Assembly (NCBI GenBank): GCA_032718865.1
Contig: JALUTQ010000039.1
Coordinates: forward strand, 1 to 64,000
DNA from: Tilletia caries
Taxonomy: Eukaryota > Basidiomycota > Exobasidiomycetes > Tilletiales > Tilletiaceae
DNA: 64,000 nucleotides
Direction of reading: 5' to 3'
Shown here: one piece after another, positions 46,279-56,834 of the stretch
Layout of the letters: each line of letters starts with the position of its first letter
How positions within the stretch are numbered: the stretch's first letter is position 1
The notes under the pieces: generated by a model
Database searches by the model: none
The model's input: only the letters and a program-made list of their open reading frames with translations
What the model was told of the DNA's origin: nothing
Made by a program: the position numbers and the translations under genes

Positions 46279-46376
46279 TGGTGTGTTGTGGTGTTGTCCT
46301 GTCGAATGTGGTGGGCGTTGGGTGATCGACGTTGGACGATCGACGTTGGAAAAGGTGGCGGGTTCCGCGTTCCATA
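46279..46376 (-). repeat. Right terminal inverted repeat of the integrase/PHD transposon
   Basis: Exact inverted partner of the left repeat. Immediately outside it lies AGAGAG, and the MPP-alpha gene starts 174 bp further on, so the transposon sits in that gene's promoter region. Confidence 0.92.
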
Positions 46377-46550
46377 AGAGAGCGAGAATCAGGAGGACGT
46401 CCATCACAACACATTCGTTCATTCTTGCGCTCGCATCGCCTTGCCATTCTCGCCTGCCCTCGTCTCTGTGCGCTGAGCTTCTCGTCCTCGCCCCCAGTGC
46501 GCATACACTCGACCCATCAGCTGGAACTCGTCCTTGACCCGGTGGCAGCC

Positions 46551-49004
46551 ATGCAGACCTCCCACATCCTGCGCAGAGCAGCAACAGCAACAGCGGCAGC
46601 AGCGAGTGCCGGCGTGATCCCGTCCTCGTCGTCAGTGCTGCGGCGCGCATTGACTCCGACTTCCACGCTGCTGTCCGGCGCATCGACCGCGAGATTATTG
46701 TCGGTGGCAGGCTCCTCGTCCTCACCACAGCAGCAACAGTCACAACATCGTCGCAGCGGTCGACTGCCGCGCGCGCCCCTCTCTTCACAGCTAGCGCGAG
46801 CGCTCGAAGCGTCGTCAAGGACATACGCATCCGCTGCGGCCGCGTCGGCACCCATTCCGACCTCGGCCCTCGTCGAAATCTCGCGATTGCCAAATCAGGT
46901 CATGGTCGCCACAGAGGCAACTCCCGGCCATTTCTCCTCGCTGGGCATCTACGTCAATGTGGGCAGCCGGTACGAGCGTCAGTACGTGCCCGGCGAGAGC
47001 GGAGTGTGTCACTTACTGGATCGGATGGCATTCAAGGTATGTTTTTCCCGCACCCTCCCCCGTTGCAGGGTCGGCACCTCGCTTGCTGATCGCGCATTCT
47101 ATGTACCTTTTTGATTACCGCCCCTCTGATCCGAGCAGAGTACGTCAAGAAGAACGGCAGAAGACATGACGACGGAAATCTCTCAGCTTGGCGGCAACTT
47201 CTTCTGCTCCTCCTCCCGCGAAACGCTCATGTACCAGGCCTCCATCTTCAACCAGGACCTCGAGGCCGCCCTCGACGTCCTCGCGGACACGGTGCTCAAC
47301 CCACTCCTTTCGGATGAGGAGCTCGCGATGCAGAAGGAAGCAGCTGCATACGAGATACGCGAAATTGCAGAAAAGCCAGAGATGATGTTGCCTGAGATCC
47401 TGCATCACGTCGCCTACGCCAACAACACCCTTGGCAACCCTCTCCTGTGCCCTCCCGAATCACTACCAGTCATGAGCGCTCGGACGCTGCGCGACTTTGT
47501 GGACGCGTGGTATACCCCTGACCGCATAGTCGTAGCAGGCGCAGGCATGTCTCACCAGGCGCTCGTCGACATCGCCCAGAAGCACTTTGGCCATCTCCCA
47601 GCCAGAGATGCCTTCCCCGACGGATCATTACATCTCTCTAGCTCCAGCTCATCAGGTTCAGCCTCATCGCGGTCCGCCAGTCCATCCCCGTCCTTGAGCA
47701 GTAGCTCAGGCACGCTCTCCACCTCTAGCGTCAGTATTGCCGACTTCTCCACTTCCTCTCTACGACCCGCCCAGCACGCCCCAGCATCCGAACTGTCTCT
47801 AGCGGCGCAGGCGAGCGCCTCTGCGATATATACCGGTGGAGAGCAGTACATATCTTCCCCCGAGCTTGAGTTCACCCACGTCTACGTCGCCTTTGAAGGT
47901 TTCTCAGTGCACGACGACGATATTTATGCACTGGCGACAATCCAGATCCTACTTGGCGGAGGTGGCAGCTTCAGCGCTGGTGGGCCGGGCAAAGGCATGT
48001 ACTCGCGCCTCTATTCCAATGTCCTGAACCGCCATCACCAGGTCGACTTCTGCGCCGCGTTCCACCACTGCTACAACGACAGCGGTCTCTTTGGCATCGC
48101 TGCCAGCGTGCACCACAGCTTCGTCGGAAGCGTTCCACAAATCATCGCTCGCGAGCTCGAGTCGCTCATGGATGCCAATTCACGAACGGCTGTAACGCAG
48201 GCGGAGCTCAGTCGGGCTCGCAACCAACTTAAGAGCAGTCTCGTCATGGCGCTCGAGAGTCGGCTGGTGGAGGTGGAGGATCTGGGCAGACAGGTCCAGG
48301 TGCATGGGAAGAAGGTCAGCGTGGAGGAGATGTGCGCTAAGATCGATCAGGTGGACCTGCCCAAGCTACGTCGTGTGGCTGCTCGTGTCCTGAGGCCTAC
48401 GATCACGGCTTCGTCTCGTGGGTCCGGGATGCCGACTGTGGTCGCGCAGGGGTCGCTCGAAGGGCTCGGCGACGTCCGGTCCTACCTTGCGAACAGGGGA
48501 TTGGGTCTTGCGCCGAACAGCACTGACACTGCTGCATCGGCGAGCCCTGGCTCCGTTCCGCGGCAGGGTCTCTTCCGTCGGACATTCCTGGGTAGTGGTG
48601 GTAGCGGTGAGGCCTCATCCTCGCGCGGTCTGCACACATCGGCTCGCGTCGCTGCGGAGCGTCCATCATCAAGTGAAGAGATCCCGAAGTTCTTCCGCCC
48701 ACAAAATCGCGAAGAGCGACGTTCCTCCGAGGGCCCTCCCTCTCGGCACGTCCTCTTCTACCGGGACATCGTACCTCCGCTCTTCCGTGTTCTCGCCTAC
48801 GGTTCCATCGTGTACTTTGGTCTGCACCTGGGCTGGGTCCTCCTCGATCGCGAGGAGCAAGATGCGCGGCATGCCTCTGAGATCGGCACTTTGCAACGGG
48901 AGATTAGCCAGCTGAAGGAGGACACGGAGAGCGGGGTTGCGAGAGTAGCGGATCGAGCGGAGACAAAGGCCAAGTCGTGGTGGTCTAGTCTGGTTGGCAG
49001 ATGA
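46551..49004 (+). CDS. MAS2: Mitochondrial processing peptidase alpha subunit with C-terminal extension
   Basis: Non-catalytic, substrate-recognising subunit of the peptidase that removes presequences in the mitochondrial matrix. Exons 46551-47036 and 47139-49004, 783 aa, longer than the usual ~500. Arg/Ser/Ala-rich presequence, then LVEISRLPNQVMVATE, LLDRMAFKSTSRRTAEDM, LGGNFFCSSSRE and the glycine-rich substrate loop GGGGSFSAGGPGKGMYSRLY (about 434-453). No HxxEH zinc site, as expected for alpha. A Ser-rich insert lies at about 325-385. After the M16 fold ends (about residue 620) comes a segment like a second presequence (SSRGLHTSARVAAERP), then one membrane span (about 708-731, FRVLAYGSIVYFGLHLGWVLL) and a coiled coil. 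The tail looks like a separate small inner-membrane protein fused on. Confidence 0.9.
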
Positions 49005-49162
49005 TGAGCTGGTCCCCTTTCGACATATAGAGATCGTTCTCATTCTCAAGATCTACCTTTGTGCACCTTCGCAATGTGATCTAAGTCAGCACCGCTTCAT
49101 GCATCATATTTGGGGAAAGGGTTGGGTCGTGAGATCGAGAATGTTTGAGAGGAGAAGACAGG

Positions 49163-50748
49163 TTAGAACGGAAGGGACATGCCGCCGGCCTCGCTCCCTG
49201 CTTCGACTGTTTCCTCCAAGGGTACCCAGTCCTGCCAACCTTTGACCCATCTTGCCGGCGGATCTGGACTTTCGAGTCTTGACTGTGCACTCTTCCTCCA
49301 GCAGTGCAAGATCTCCTTCGCCAGTGAGGGACCGTCCAAGGGGGCCACTTCCATCTTTTGAGTGCGACCTTCAAACCAAGCTTCCCGCCAAGGTGCAAAG
49401 ACAGGGTCGGTCCGGATCATGTTGACCACATTCTCTGCTGAAAGGTCTCTGTGCTCTTCGACTGCTGCCAGTCGATCGAGGCTTGGTCGTAGAGCGGAAG
49501 CAGCGCGCACCCAGCTCATCTCTTCCTCGTAGTTGTCGCCTCCGGGAAACAAGTCTTCGGCAACTGATTCTCCCATTGCGAAAGAGTCTTCAATGTCGGC
49601 ATTGTCCTCGTCGATCTTCTCCAGAATGTTATTAACTGCCCGCGTAAGACATGAGACAGAGTGTCAGCAAGAATCAGCAAGAGACATTGTCGAGTCACAA
49701 GGACGAGGATACTCACATCGAGCCCATGCTGGCGCCAGGCACTGGTGTCGGTAAAGGAAGGAGGCCGATGTCTTGAGATGCACCAACTTGTTGTCGGCTT
49801 CCTTCGACGCGTCGCCGGGAACCTCGCCGCGAAGCCACTTGACGAGAAATGGTGTCTCTTCCTCGAGCAAGCAAAGGCACGAGTCGTTCGTCAACCGCAC
49901 TCCGTCAGGATTGTGCCAATCCCCCATTCCGATGCACGCGCTGCGAACCTGTGAAAGCTCGTCAAGTGAGTCGGGTCCATTTACGGCAACGTCCTCGATC
50001 CGCTGCCACCGCTGAATGGACGACAGACTTTGATATCAGCAAACCGTGGGGCGATTGCTTTCATGCTGTGATGAGGACAGATACTCACTTGGCATTCGGT
50101 TGGACCCGTAAGCAAGCTCGATGTGCTCGAGTTGCGGACAGCCTTGACCCACAGCCTGGAGAAAGGCGTCGGAAGGGTGATTCCAGTTGGCACAAAAAGT
50201 GTAGATTACGCTGTTGCAGTGAACGAAGACAAAAGCGTCAGTAGGGGAGGTGCACACCGGGTACAGGGACGCAAGCTCACCAGTCCAGTCCCTCTCAACG
50301 CATCGCCAAGCTGAGTGGTGAGCGCGAGAAGATCGAGGTAGGTCGGCGCGCTGTCTGGCCCCTCCCAGCTACCGTATTCCCAGGGGGCCACCAAATCCTC
50401 ATCCAGGTTCATATTGATGTCCAGACTTTCGATCGTTTCCCGCACGATGGGGTTCTTGAGGCAGATGATGAGCTTGGGGATAAGATCGAGGCCGCCATCG
50501 TCCCAGTTCTGGCCGAAGGTGATGTTGCTCCAGATGAGCGGGGCGGCGATGGCTTGGAACGTCTTGCAGGTCTGTGAGAGGGCGATGAGCGGGTGTTCCT
50601 CGGGTCCGTACTGCCATACCATCGAGGCGCCGTCCTCTTTCCGAATGGTGTCCGGTCGAGCCCACGCGGCCTTCTGGGCGATCTGCATCCAGAGCTCCAT
50701 CGGAAGAAGGTCGAGGGCCGATCCACGGCTGCTCGTTGGCGGCCCCAT
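49163..50748 (-). pseudogene. F-box-like protein, copy 2 (probably broken)
   Basis: Inverted second copy of the gene at 21682-23228. First exon 50748-50281 is intact (LDLLPMELWMQIAQKAAW..). The second exon carries one extra T in a T-run (about 50190) relative to copy 1. The splice acceptor region of exon 3 is changed so that no phase-consistent joining restores the frame. Exons 3 and 4 remain open and similar (VAVNGPDSLDELSQVRSAC; FPGGDNYEEEMSWVRAA). The C-terminus reads past copy 1's stop (WVPLEETVEAGSEAGG). It could be functional if the T-run is miscalled and another splice is used. More likely it is a decaying duplicate. Confidence 0.7.
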
Positions 50749-51605
50749 CTCGCGTACGATCTTGAGAACAAAGGGTGAGATGTGCGAGATTAGATAGAAG
50801 ACCGTGTCGAGAAGGTGGAAGAGAAAGAACGTGAGCAAGGCAGCTGCTTCATGCGCACGCAGTAGTACAAGCTTACGCAGACGCTGTTTTGAGGAAAGGA
50901 GTATCGACTACATACGTGGTCCATGTATGCGCCGCGTCCAATAACACAGCGAATGGCTTCATGATCGAGGTCTTGTTCAGCAGCAGGAAGCGCTACACAT
51001 CTCGCACACCACTCACAGATCCACTAGGAGACTTCGATGCCTCTGGGACGACGGCAAAGATCGTCCGCTCGTGCCACTTCGCAGTGTCCTACGAGCAAGA
51101 GCAAGTGGTGCAAGGGTGGTCTAACGAGCAAAAGGGGAGGGAATAGGAAGGAAGGAAGGTGTGACAATGACTCAGTAATCACACAATCACCCGTTATGTA
51201 CTCATTGACTCCACAAGGTCACTGGCCCGAACGTGATGCGCATCACGAACGAGCCCGCCGCTGCCGCCATAGCCTACGGTGTCGACATGAAGGGGCAAGG
51301 GCAAGAAGAACGTCCTCAGCTTCGACCTCGGAGGAGGCACGATATCTCGTTCCTCACTGCCGTACCGTCGAGGACCGCATCTTCGAGGTCAAGGCCCAGC
51401 CAGTGGCACTCACCTGTACTTGGTGAGAACTTCGATGACCGGGTCGTGGGTCTACGCTCTACGTCGTATACATCCACCGTCCACCATCCAGCGACAAGGA
51501 GGAAGGGCCAGCGAACAAAGGGAAGAACGGCCGTCTATTTATCCGACCGGAACCGGATCCGCATGCATTTGTTTCATCTGCTGTGCCTGGCAGCTCGCTC
51601 GGAAG
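49181..51605 (-). repeat. Segmental duplication, copy 2
   Basis: Inverted counterpart of about 20835-23265. Intergenic DNA, introns, the Hsp70 relic and the F-box-like gene all match with scattered substitutions and indels. Local insertions such as the stretch near 51450-51490 are absent from copy 1. Confidence 0.85.
51217..51447 (+). pseudogene. Hsp70 fragment, copy 2
   Basis: Readable pieces of the Hsp70 ATPase domain (NVMRITNEPAAAAIAYG, FDLGGGT in a second frame, VEDRIFEVKA in a third, GENFDDRVV). The frame changes are the same as in the other copy, so the damage predates the duplication. It lies in the upstream region of MED17. Confidence 0.75.
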
Positions 51606-51686
51606 ATGCTGGATGCGCTACGCTCGAGCTTGCGAACGTCGTTTGCCTGAGACTGCAGATTTCAGATTCCAGAGAGCGAGGCAAGG

Positions 51687-54107
51687 ATGGCGAGCGCAGG
51701 GAAGGACAATAATCTTGAGCTGGCGTTGGAGATCGCAGCGCTTCCTGCGCCTCAGCAGTCAGGAGATGCAGCGGGCGATGGTCATGATCCATTTGCACCT
51801 CGGCCACGGCTGGACGACATCTTGCCACCCGAGCTGGGCGGAGCGATCTACGCTACCGCTGAGCAGTTGTGTCCCTCCCTCGCACAGCGCCTGCATCGGC
51901 TGTGGCACGAGCGAGGCGACTTCTCCAAATTCAAAAGATCAGCTCTGCACCCGCAACAGCAGCCAGCGGAACCACAGCCGCCGCTCTTTGGAGTCCCATC
52001 CCCAGAGCCCTCCCTTCCCTCCTCGCCCGCGCACGAAGGCGGAGCAGACTCGAGGCAAGAGAACGGAAAGACGGCCAGCATCTCGGTGCAAGATGCAGAA
52101 TCGCTCAAGACGGCCATGCTCCAACGCATCGGCAACGCGCATTTCGCCACCTACTTCCTCCACAATCTCGTCGCGCTCTTGCTCCAGTATCAGACTTCAC
52201 AGCGCAAGTCACAGCTCGAACAGCAGTCTGCAATCGCCCAGTCACAGGTACAGATTCTCTCCTCCACTCAGCAGCAGCAGCAGAATGCATCCCGCACAGA
52301 TTCGGATCCAGAACCTTCCACGTCCGCTCCCACACAACAGCACCAGGAACCCTACTTCGATCCCAAAATTCTCGGTCTGAGCGAAGTCTTCCCTGATCCA
52401 TCCTCGTCCTCCCAAAATCAGCAACAGCACGCTTCGCACAACATCGACGACGACGAAGAGGAAGAGCAGCGGAAGGAAGGCAATCCCCAACGACAGCAAC
52501 AACAACAAGAACGCGATCAGCCTGTCAGTGATGAGCCAAACATCCCCATCGACCAAACTGCCTTCCCAGCCCTCGCAACAACCCGCGCTACCCTCCTCCG
52601 TACATCGTCCATCCTCCGCTCAGGATCACTCTCCATCCGACGCGTCGCAGGTTCTTCCCCTTCCACATCCACCTCCGAACAGACACGCTGGACTGGCCTC
52701 GCAGCTCTCAAGACTTCCTCCAGCGCCAGTTGGAAACTCGCCCCCGCGCCTCAGAATGTCGGCGTTGGCTCCGCCGTTTGGTGGGGTGGACTTTCCGCCA
52801 GGGAGGATGGCGAAGCAGCCGGCGCGAAGGATGCTTGGATTGGCTATGGCTTACCTGAGGGTGAGTTTCTCTCTTTCCCCTCTTCTTCTCTTGGCGCCGG
52901 TTTACATGCTCATCTTTTTCTGAAATTTTTAGTACAATCGCGCTTCAGACGGAACGCGATGGCCTATTTCGTAGATGAAGAAACTTCGACTCCCTCGGCT
53001 CCATCCATACCATCGAACCCTCCTGCGGCTGGGACAGGACCACTCGTGTTCCTTCGCAGGCCTGGCAGGCGCTTACGGCTCATACTCATCAGTCCCGATG
53101 GGATCGAGCATGTAGGCGACTCAGACGCTCGGCGGAAAGGGCTGGGTGAAGAGCTAACAGAAGGAGGCAAGGCGGCCGGCATTGAGAACGTCTTGAGGAA
53201 AGCGCAGGAGGAGCTATTGGACGAAGAGCTCTGGAGTAATGTGAGTATTGCTTGAACAGGAACTGGGAGTGCATTCATACATGCGTTCACGAACGCATCA
53301 ATTTGAGCGGAAACTGACGCCCGCGACCGTCACGAAATACTAGCTTCTGGCGCAAGTCCAGAACACGTCCGCAGTCGTGATCCGCTCCTCCTCCTCTCAG
53401 CCCTCACTCAACAAGCCTGCTCAGTCTTCAGCCGGCGGAACGTCGACCGCACTATCGACAACAACAACGCCCGTCTCTACGCCTGCTCCTCAGCTGCCTC
53501 CTCCAGATGCACTTATTGTCGGTGTGGAGGAAGAGAAGGTGGACGGGAAGGACAGAAAGAGGAAGCGTCGGCGGTTCGGAGCTCTGGATGCTGTGGCCGC
53601 TTTGTCCGAGACGGAGAAGATTGAAGTTCGACTGGGTGGTGGTTGGAAGCTTGTTTTGGAAATGGTGAGAATGAACAAGAGTTCTACCATTACATGCATG
53701 CATGTATGGCCTTTTGTGGGCGAGCCCCGAGGCAGAATATGCTGACAAATGTTCTTATCCAAATCTAGGGCCGTGAGGAGCTTTCGTCGTCCGGTCCTTC
53801 CGATGAGCAGGAAGGATCTGAACATACATCGCCGTCGTCGGCCCTCCCACGCATCCTCCTGGCCTACCTCCGACTCTCCCTCCTCCGCTCCATCCGTCTC
53901 CGCCTCCGAGCCCGCGACATCTCCTCTGCTGCTGCCACGTCTTCGACCACCGCCTCCGCCACCGCCACTGCGTCTTCCAACAGCAAGACGGGCGCCAGTG
54001 CCGACCGGGGGAAATCACAGGCCCAGCTCGAGCGCGAGGCGGCGGCTGCGTCGTCGAAGAGGGGTGTAGGTGCGTATGAGCTGAGTGGGAGTAAGTTGAA
54101 ACAGCAG

Positions 54108-54150
<43 letters not shown>

Positions 54151-54981
54151 CGGCCGCGGCGGTTGGAGGGGAGAAGACTGATGCGGGGAAGGAGAAGGAG
54201 AAGGGGCTGGGTAAGGGGACGAATAGGGAGAGTTATCTGGACCCTGTGTTGGGCCTGTTCCGGTATGCGACTGTGAGTTTCGTCTCTTCGTTGCTCTCGT
54301 TTCTCTCTGGCTTTCTTTCTTCGACATTCCAAGAAAACTGACGAGCTTGGGAGGGGGACCTTCCATGATTCACGAGGAAACAGTTCATCGCCGACGTCGA
54401 ACTCGTCTTGGACGCCCTTTCGCGCAGAGGCGCGGATGCCGATACCGATGGCGATGGCGAGCTGACCTCTACTCCTGAACAGAGGGAAGGTGGCAGGGGG
54501 AGTCGGATTTGGTACCGACTGTCCCCGCTCGCCAGTCTGGTCGATACGTCGGCGTGGTTGCGGACACTGCTGGACGAAGGTCCTCAAGCAGGTGGCGCAG
54601 GTCTGGCACCTCCGCAACATGCATCGGCGTCGGTTTCAGGTTCGACGACAGTAGCGACGGCCGCGACGACCCAATCCCATCAGATGGATGCTGTGCGCAT
54701 GCTGAGTGGCGTTGGGACTGTGTTCTGCGATGATAGGTGCGTTTCTCCCCCGAAAGCATATCCCCTTCTGCTTCACCCCGGCCGGGCGCTAGCTGTTCCA
54801 AGCCACTAACATTCCTTCTTTTTGGAACGGCAGTCCGCTGGTGCTCATCAACTTTGGGTATCCAGCCCGGCTGTCGGTCCAGTTTGTACGGCGGGAGATG
54901 GTGCCGAGGTGGACGGGGGAGCTGTCGGTCGATGTGTTCCGCAAGTTCATGGAGAGGGAGGTGGAGGGCGCGTTGGGATGA
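51687..54981 (+). CDS. MED17: Mediator complex subunit 17 (Srb4/Med17)
   Basis: Core subunit of the Mediator head module, which couples activators to RNA polymerase II in the nucleus. Six exons: 51687-52860, 52933-53240, 53344-53664, 53769-54272, 54384-54736 and 54834-54981, phases consistent, 935 aa. Family features recognised: N-terminal LDDILPPELG and the RLHRLWHERGDFSKF block. A helical segment (FATYFLHNLVALLLQYQ) is followed by a conserved central part (LATTRATLLRTSS..RWTGLAALKTSS) and RFRRNAMAYF. RLRLILISPDG is followed by LRKAQEELLDEELWSN, the deELf..L pattern of Med17. Poly-Gln in exon 4 (about 54100-54150) and acidic, Gln-rich linkers are insertions. The assignment is by motif memory, but several family blocks occur in the right order. 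Confidence 0.8.
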
Positions 54982-56834
54982 CTTTGGGCGTGGGGAGGTG
55001 GATGGACGTGCCCTGTCATGCACTTACCTATCATGTCCACAGGCAAGAACCTGTTCCATGCAGTTGGAGGAACAAGGGAGACCACGACCATGGCTTTCGA
55101 TCGATACGGCGGCCAACACGTATTTCCTCCGCGTCCCTGTACAGCTCGCAGCTCAAGACTCTACATACCAACTCGATCAACGTCGCTTTGAATGTTTCTA
55201 AAATCTTTTACACTCGTGTTTTGTGTTCGTTTGGGTGTCTTCGGGAAAGCGCTGCACAAGTCGCTATAAGAGATGCACAAGTCGCTATAAGAGAGTTTCG
55301 CACACGTCCGCATCGATGAGGTCCCGCATTCGCGGCATTCAAAAAGCTTCTCAGGAACGCTTTGAGGTCGTGCGTGCGAGGCGGCGGACGGCGGACGTGT
55401 GTGAAGGGTGAGGCGGACGAAAGCGCGTACCGTAGCACCTCAACGCATCAGCGCTGAACGTTTGCAGTGACACCCGAACGATCCAGAGCCAGCGAATGCT
55501 TACTTACACCACCGGCTGTTCTTAAGTCTTCACAATAGTTGGGGCAAGTCTTCCCCAATGATTGGCCGCCTCGAGAGTCAAAGTCTTCCCGAAGGCGATC
55601 GCCGCATGGGGAAGACTTCCCAAATAGTTGACTCAAATACTTCCCCAAGACTTACCCAAATGCTTGGGCAATGGTTAGGTCAAGTCTTCTCAGGTGTCTG
55701 TCCCTATGAAACCCCACTTTCAGGATCTCCTCCTTTCACGATCACGCCCACAAATATGTATGCAGGAATCGATCGATGCGCGATGCGGTGAATGACTACT
55801 CATACATTATACATAACAAAAAAAACAAGGATAGAGGAGAACTGAACCAGCCGGCACAGCGCGTTCGTGTCTGTTCGAGGGCTGTGACTGTAGGCGGGAC
55901 GAGGACGGAGCGCAGAGGTGAGAGGGGGGGAGGGGGAAAAAAATGTGCGAGAAAAGAGAAAAATCTGCGCATGAGAACAGGGTGTGTGAAGAAAAATCAG
56001 CGGAGGCGAAGGGAAGAGGGAAGTCAGCAGTCAACGCCGGAGGAGAAGAGGACGAAGGCAAGCTGTGCTGACTGCTCTGGAAAAAGAGAAGGATGAGTGA
56101 GTAGTCAGACGGCGGTGACGCGGTGTGAAAAAATCAGTGATAGTGTCAGTCAGATGGCGGATGCGGGTGCGGATGGGAGTGGGTGGGCTAGGGAAGAAGC
56201 TGGTGCTGCTGTGGGCGAGCGCAGGGAGGACACTGATGCTGGGGTGCTGATGCGCATGCGCATCCTATTGCCCGGGTGTACGGGATGGGGGATGAAGAAT
56301 GGTGAGCGGAGGTCTGAGGCTGTGGAAGAAGGTCGGGGTGAGTGGGTGAGAAGGTGAAAATTCTCTAAAGGCAGAAATTCTCGCAACGCCGGGTCGCGTC
56401 GTTTTGGAGGAGGATCCTGGGTGTGGGGTGTGGGCTGCTGCTCGAACGTGCGATGATCAAAGAATGATCACTCTATCAAGGTCACGTGCCAGGGTTTTTC
56501 TGTGGGTGCGCTGGAGCGGCTCTTTGGGACGTCTTCCCGAACTATTTTACACCTTTCTCTTCCCGAACTCTCAGTCTGGACGTCTTCATGAAGCATTACA
56601 TGCAGTAGAGTTGTTCCATACTTCAGTCATAAGCCTTCTCTGAGTTCCTCATCCCCACTATTCCGCAATCATTCCCCAACTCTTCCTCAAGTCTAAAGCC
56701 TCCAATACTTCAGAACCACTTGAGACCAGCCGGTGGTGTATGTAGTCCATACATAAAGGAGGTGTTTGGGTGAGAATGAATCAAGACGTAACCAGGTGTT
56801 TGCTCAGAGCGATCCTGATAACTGATCGCTGACC
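54982..56834. other. Intergenic, repeat-containing, no recognisable gene
   Basis: Contains a 22-bp direct duplication (cacaagtcgctataagagatg-like) at about 55253-55295. Scattered AAGTCTTCCCC/GGGGAAGACTT inverted words lie at 55525-55690, and an A/G-rich stretch at 55810-56350. Open frames here have no recognisable domain. Confidence 0.55.

Larger units (their letters stand above)
34814..46376 (+). mobile_element. TIR transposon with integrase-like and PHD-finger genes (IS3EU-like), 11.6 kb with nested copia
   Basis: The two ends are perfect 98-bp inverted repeats starting TATGGAACGCGG. Both ends are flanked by AGAGAG (34808-34813 and 46377-46382), a 6-bp target-site duplication. Inside are two convergent genes, each starting near a TIR and ending 50 bp apart: an integrase-core DDE protein on the + strand and a PHD-finger protein on the - strand. 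Removing the copia element (36963-42897) and one copy of its 5-bp duplication leaves about 5.6 kb. The integrase-core protein resembles the eukaryotic IS3EU transposase family, for which I recall 6-bp duplications. The assignment is by recalled motif similarity. Both genes carry a disabling lesion, so this copy is probably immobile unless its TIRs are mobilised from elsewhere. Confidence 0.82.
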
